From assembly GCA_019236035.1 (NCBI GenBank), contig JAFAJU010000190.1:1-9921 (forward strand): a stretch of 9,921 bases of DNA, written 5' to 3'. Of the stretch, positions 8,527 through 9,921 are shown in pieces (positions within the stretch are counted from its first letter, which is position 1; every line of letters starts with the position of its first letter). A program made the position numbers and the translations under genes. The notes beneath the pieces are model-generated. The model had not been told where the DNA came from and did not search any database. It was given only the letters and a program-made list of their open reading frames with translations. This stretch comes from Verrucomicrobiota bacterium. GTDB taxonomy: Bacteria; Verrucomicrobiota; Verrucomicrobiia; Chthoniobacterales; JAFAMB01.

Positions 8527-9144
8527 ATGGAATTATCACAAGAGGCCAAAGCGATCTGTGATGCATTGGACGAGTTTCGATTGCCAAGAGCGATAGTGCA
8601 CGTTGAACAGGACTGCTTTATCGCCTGGAACACAAGCTTCCAAGAAAGAACCGGCTATTCTGCCGACGAGCTGCAGGTGGCGCACTTAAAGGATTTGATT
8701 GTTATTGGCGAGCCCGACACGCAGTTCGCGGAGAGCGAGCACCAGTCTCTTCCTGGCGTACAGTTTGCGCGTTGCACGACCAGGTGTTCCGGCCAGGAGC
8801 ATTTTGCGACCGGCTATTGCGCCAAACGTGAAGACGGATTCATGCTGCTCATGGTGGATGTGATCAATCCGACGACCGGGGCAATCGAAGATGCGAGGAT
8901 TTTTGGTCAACAAGAAGAGCGAAACCGGATTCTCCAGCTATTTCACGATCGAGTCAGCAGTAAACTTCTGGTAGCCGCATTCGAAGTACAGCGAGCTAAA
9001 TTGGAACTGGAAGCAAAAGGCCTTGAGGAGGGGCGGGCCGTCTCCAAAGCTGCTGAAAAGCTGAATGAGACCATTGACGACGTTGTATCCATCCTGGACC
9101 CCGACGAACTCGGAGGAGAGAGTTCGCCACACCGGGAACGTTGA
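8527..9144 (+). CDS. PAS domain protein with HisKA_3-like phosphoacceptor helix and no ATPase domain
   Basis: 205 aa, no signal peptide or membrane segment, so cytoplasmic. Residues about 17-127 form a PAS sensor domain: the stretch FIAWNTSFQERTGYSADEL (31-49) is the classic PAS start. It is followed by QQEERNRILQLFHDRVSSKL (128-147), which matches the HisKA_3 H-box pattern (ER-R---L-HD) with candidate phosphoacceptor His140 followed by Asp141, then a long helix to about 190. The protein stops there: no N, G1 or G2 box of a HATPase domain follows, and the next gene is on the other strand, so this is not a simple frameshift of a full kinase. Cysteines at 83, 87 and 98 with His92 cluster in the PAS domain and might sense redox state or bind a ligand. 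It could be a phosphotransfer or dimerising partner for another kinase, a kinase remnant, or a regulator of the neighbouring receiver. Starts after a strong AGGAGA site. Confidence 0.85.
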   Translation: MELSQEAKAICDALDEFRLPRAIVHVEQDCFIAWNTSFQERTGYSADELQVAHLKDLIVIGEPDTQFAESEHQSLPGVQFARCTTRCSGQEHFATGYCAKREDGFMLLMVDVINPTTGAIEDARIFGQQEERNRILQLFHDRVSSKLLVAAFEVQRAKLELEAKGLEEGRAVSKAAEKLNETIDDVVSILDPDELGGESSPHRER

Positions 9145-9153
9145 ACGCACGGC

Positions 9154-9546
9154 TCACAATTCGAGCAGATCCGAGATGACCCGAAGAAGCGCATCGGGAG
9201 TAAATGGCTTCCGTAAGACAGCGCTAAACCCGGCGGAAGGAAGGCGTACTCGGTCAACATCCCTAGCCAGGCCGGTGATCGCAATAACCGGCGTAGCGCG
9301 ACCCTCCGAGCGATCGATAGAACGTATTTCGTACAACAGTTCAAACCCATCTTTGCCCGGCATAGCAAGATCGGAAAGTACCAGGTCAGGTCGGAGCCTC
9401 CGAATCGCGGAAATAGCCTCATCTACGTTTGGACAGACCTCTACCACCGCTCCCAAACTCGCCAGATATCGGGCTATCGCGGAGCGCACGTCGTTCTCGT
9501 CATCAACAACAACGATCAGGAAACCATGTAAACGCCGCGGCGACAT
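9154..9546 (-). CDS. Stand-alone CheY-like receiver domain response regulator
   Basis: 130 aa with a single receiver domain and no output domain. All key positions are present when numbered from the ATG at 9546: acidic pair Asp15-Asp16 in VVVDDENDVR, phospho-acceptor Asp59 in LSDLAMPGKDG, Thr91 in VIAITG and Lys113 in RKPF. It should be phosphorylatable and work by protein-protein contact or as a phosphorelay intermediate. The sequence style resembles receivers of hybrid histidine kinases. An ATG also exists at 9567, seven codons earlier, but only the 9546 ATG has a ribosome binding site (AGGGAG, five-base spacing), so I prefer it. Its stop lies nine bases from the stop of the convergent PAS gene, with no terminator hairpin between, so the two transcripts probably overlap at their ends. 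Pairing with that PAS protein is inferred from position. Confidence 0.92.
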   Translation of the reverse strand: MSPRRLHGFLIVVVDDENDVRSAIARYLASLGAVVEVCPNVDEAISAIRRLRPDLVLSDLAMPGKDGFELLYEIRSIDRSEGRATPVIAITGLARDVDRVRLPSAGFSAVLRKPFTPDALLRVISDLLEL

Positions 9547-9551
9547 TGCGA

Positions 9552-9557
9552 CTCCCT
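9552..9557 (-). promoter_or_regulatory. Ribosome binding site deciding the receiver gene start
   Basis: AGGGAG on the minus strand, five bases before the ATG at 9546. It lies inside the reading frame that would begin at the alternative ATG at 9567, which itself has no purine-rich site upstream. This favours the shorter 130-aa product. Confidence 0.6.
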
Positions 9558-9626
9558 TCGGTTGCATTGGCGCTTCAAGTATTCAAGTCTTTATTCGTTC
9601 CAGGAGCCGCGGGTGGATGGCCGAAA

Positions 9627-9687
9627 CGTTCAGCGTTCACCGTTCACGGTTCACCGTTCAGCGTAGCGTTCGTCGTTCAGCGTTCCC
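9627..9687. repeat. Heptamer tandem repeat array (CGTTCAN-type)
   Basis: Consecutive 7-base units on the plus strand: cgttcag, cgttcac, cgttcac, ggttcac, cgttcag, then a 5-base partial cgtag, then cgttcgt, cgttcag and cgttccc. That is about eight units with small variations and one broken unit. It sits about 80-140 bases upstream of the receiver start codon. The 7-base period does not keep reading frame, so a coding role is unlikely. It could be a slippage-prone microsatellite, a dispersed intergenic repeat, or clustered binding sites. Confidence 0.8.
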
Positions 9688-9742
9688 GTTCAAGGACTTG
9701 CACACGGGTGTCCTGCCCCAGTGGTTTGGCGGCTGGTGGAGG

Positions 9743-9805
9743 GCTCCCGACTTCGCCCCTGTTGGCCCGACGTAGCAAAGGGGAAACAGGGGCGAAGTCG
9801 GGAGC
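9743..9805. repeat. Perfect 21-bp inverted repeat (hairpin)
   Basis: The arm at 9743-9763 (gctcccgacttcgccc onward) is exactly complementary to 9785-9805, with a 21-base loop (9764-9784). Beyond the perfect stem, ggagg at 9738-9742 can pair with cctcc at 9811-9815 across a five-base bulge. No T-run follows on either strand, so it is not a typical intrinsic terminator. A perfect GC-rich stem of this length is far beyond chance and suggests a REP-like or non-autonomous mobile repeat, or a structured RNA. Confidence 0.85.
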
Positions 9806-9921
9806 GTAGACCTCCAGAGCCAGCTAGAATTCTCAGCGTGTGATTTATGGCGAGCAGAAGTCCGTTCGCCTGGGTAGAAATGCGTTCATGGATAGACCGC
9901 CTACAAAATCACCGTTTGTGC

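Larger units (their letters stand above)
9547..9921. other. Right-end intergenic region, apparently non-coding
   Basis: About 375 bases with no supported gene. It holds the upstream region of the receiver gene, a 7-base tandem repeat array (9627-9687) and a 21-bp perfect inverted repeat (9743-9805). From 9847 a plus-strand frame (MASRSPFAWVEM) stays open to the window edge for 25 codons, with another start in a different frame at 9888 (MDRPPTKSPFV). Neither has a clear ribosome binding site and both are too short to judge. No convincing promoter for the receiver gene was found. Confidence 0.6.

Noticed and set aside
8390..8590. Short frames through the 8356-8435 hairpin, giving peptides such as ENAESAEK or FSALSAFSAF
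   Set aside because: These are translations of the hairpin repeat itself; no ribosome binding site or family resemblance.
9065..9809. Long plus-strand frames antisense to the receiver gene
   Set aside because: They lie opposite a clear receiver domain or run through the heptamer repeat; low-complexity Arg/Ser-rich composition typical of shadow frames.
9847..9921. Start of a plus-strand gene running off the right edge
   Set aside because: Only 25 open codons, no Shine-Dalgarno, no recognisable family; a competing start in another frame is equally plausible.

Overview
The window reads as a chromosomal piece of a Gram-negative bacterium. It carries a periplasmic alpha-2-macroglobulin (A2M), a class A penicillin-binding protein and a signal-peptide-bearing TPR protein, which together imply an outer membrane and a periplasm. 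Base composition is moderately GC-rich. The gaps between genes hold GC-rich hairpins and short tandem repeats of a kind I associate with soil Verrucomicrobiota and Acidobacteriota. That placement is an impression from the repeats and gene content, not a result from a marker gene. No mobile element, RNA gene or CRISPR array was seen.

Left and centre (1-8300, all minus strand): a tightly packed three-gene operon read right to left. It starts with a secreted TPR-repeat protein (455 aa), followed by a very large bacterial A2M (1824 aa) with signal peptide, macroglobulin domains, a probable bait region and an intact Cys-x-Glu-Gln thioester. Last is PBP1C (pbpC), of which the first 494 residues are present before the window edge. 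The joins are a 4-base ATGA overlap and a 22-base overlap, so the three products are probably made together by translational coupling. A2M next to pbpC is a known bacterial pairing: the A2M is thought to trap proteases that enter through a damaged envelope while PBP1C repairs peptidoglycan. The TPR protein as first gene is the less familiar part.

Middle gap (8301-8526): the divergent intergenic region holds a long imperfect hairpin (about 33-bp arms) and, for the rightward gene, a perfect -10 box and a good ribosome binding site.

Right part (8527-9546): two convergent signalling genes separated by 9 bases. The plus-strand gene encodes a PAS domain followed by a HisKA_3-like dimerisation/phosphoacceptor helix, with no ATPase domain. 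The minus-strand gene encodes a stand-alone CheY-type receiver with all its key residues. They may form a partial phosphorelay that depends on another kinase, but this is inference.

Right end (9547-9921): apparently non-coding, with a 7-base tandem repeat array and a perfect 21-bp inverted repeat. Nothing else could be supported there.
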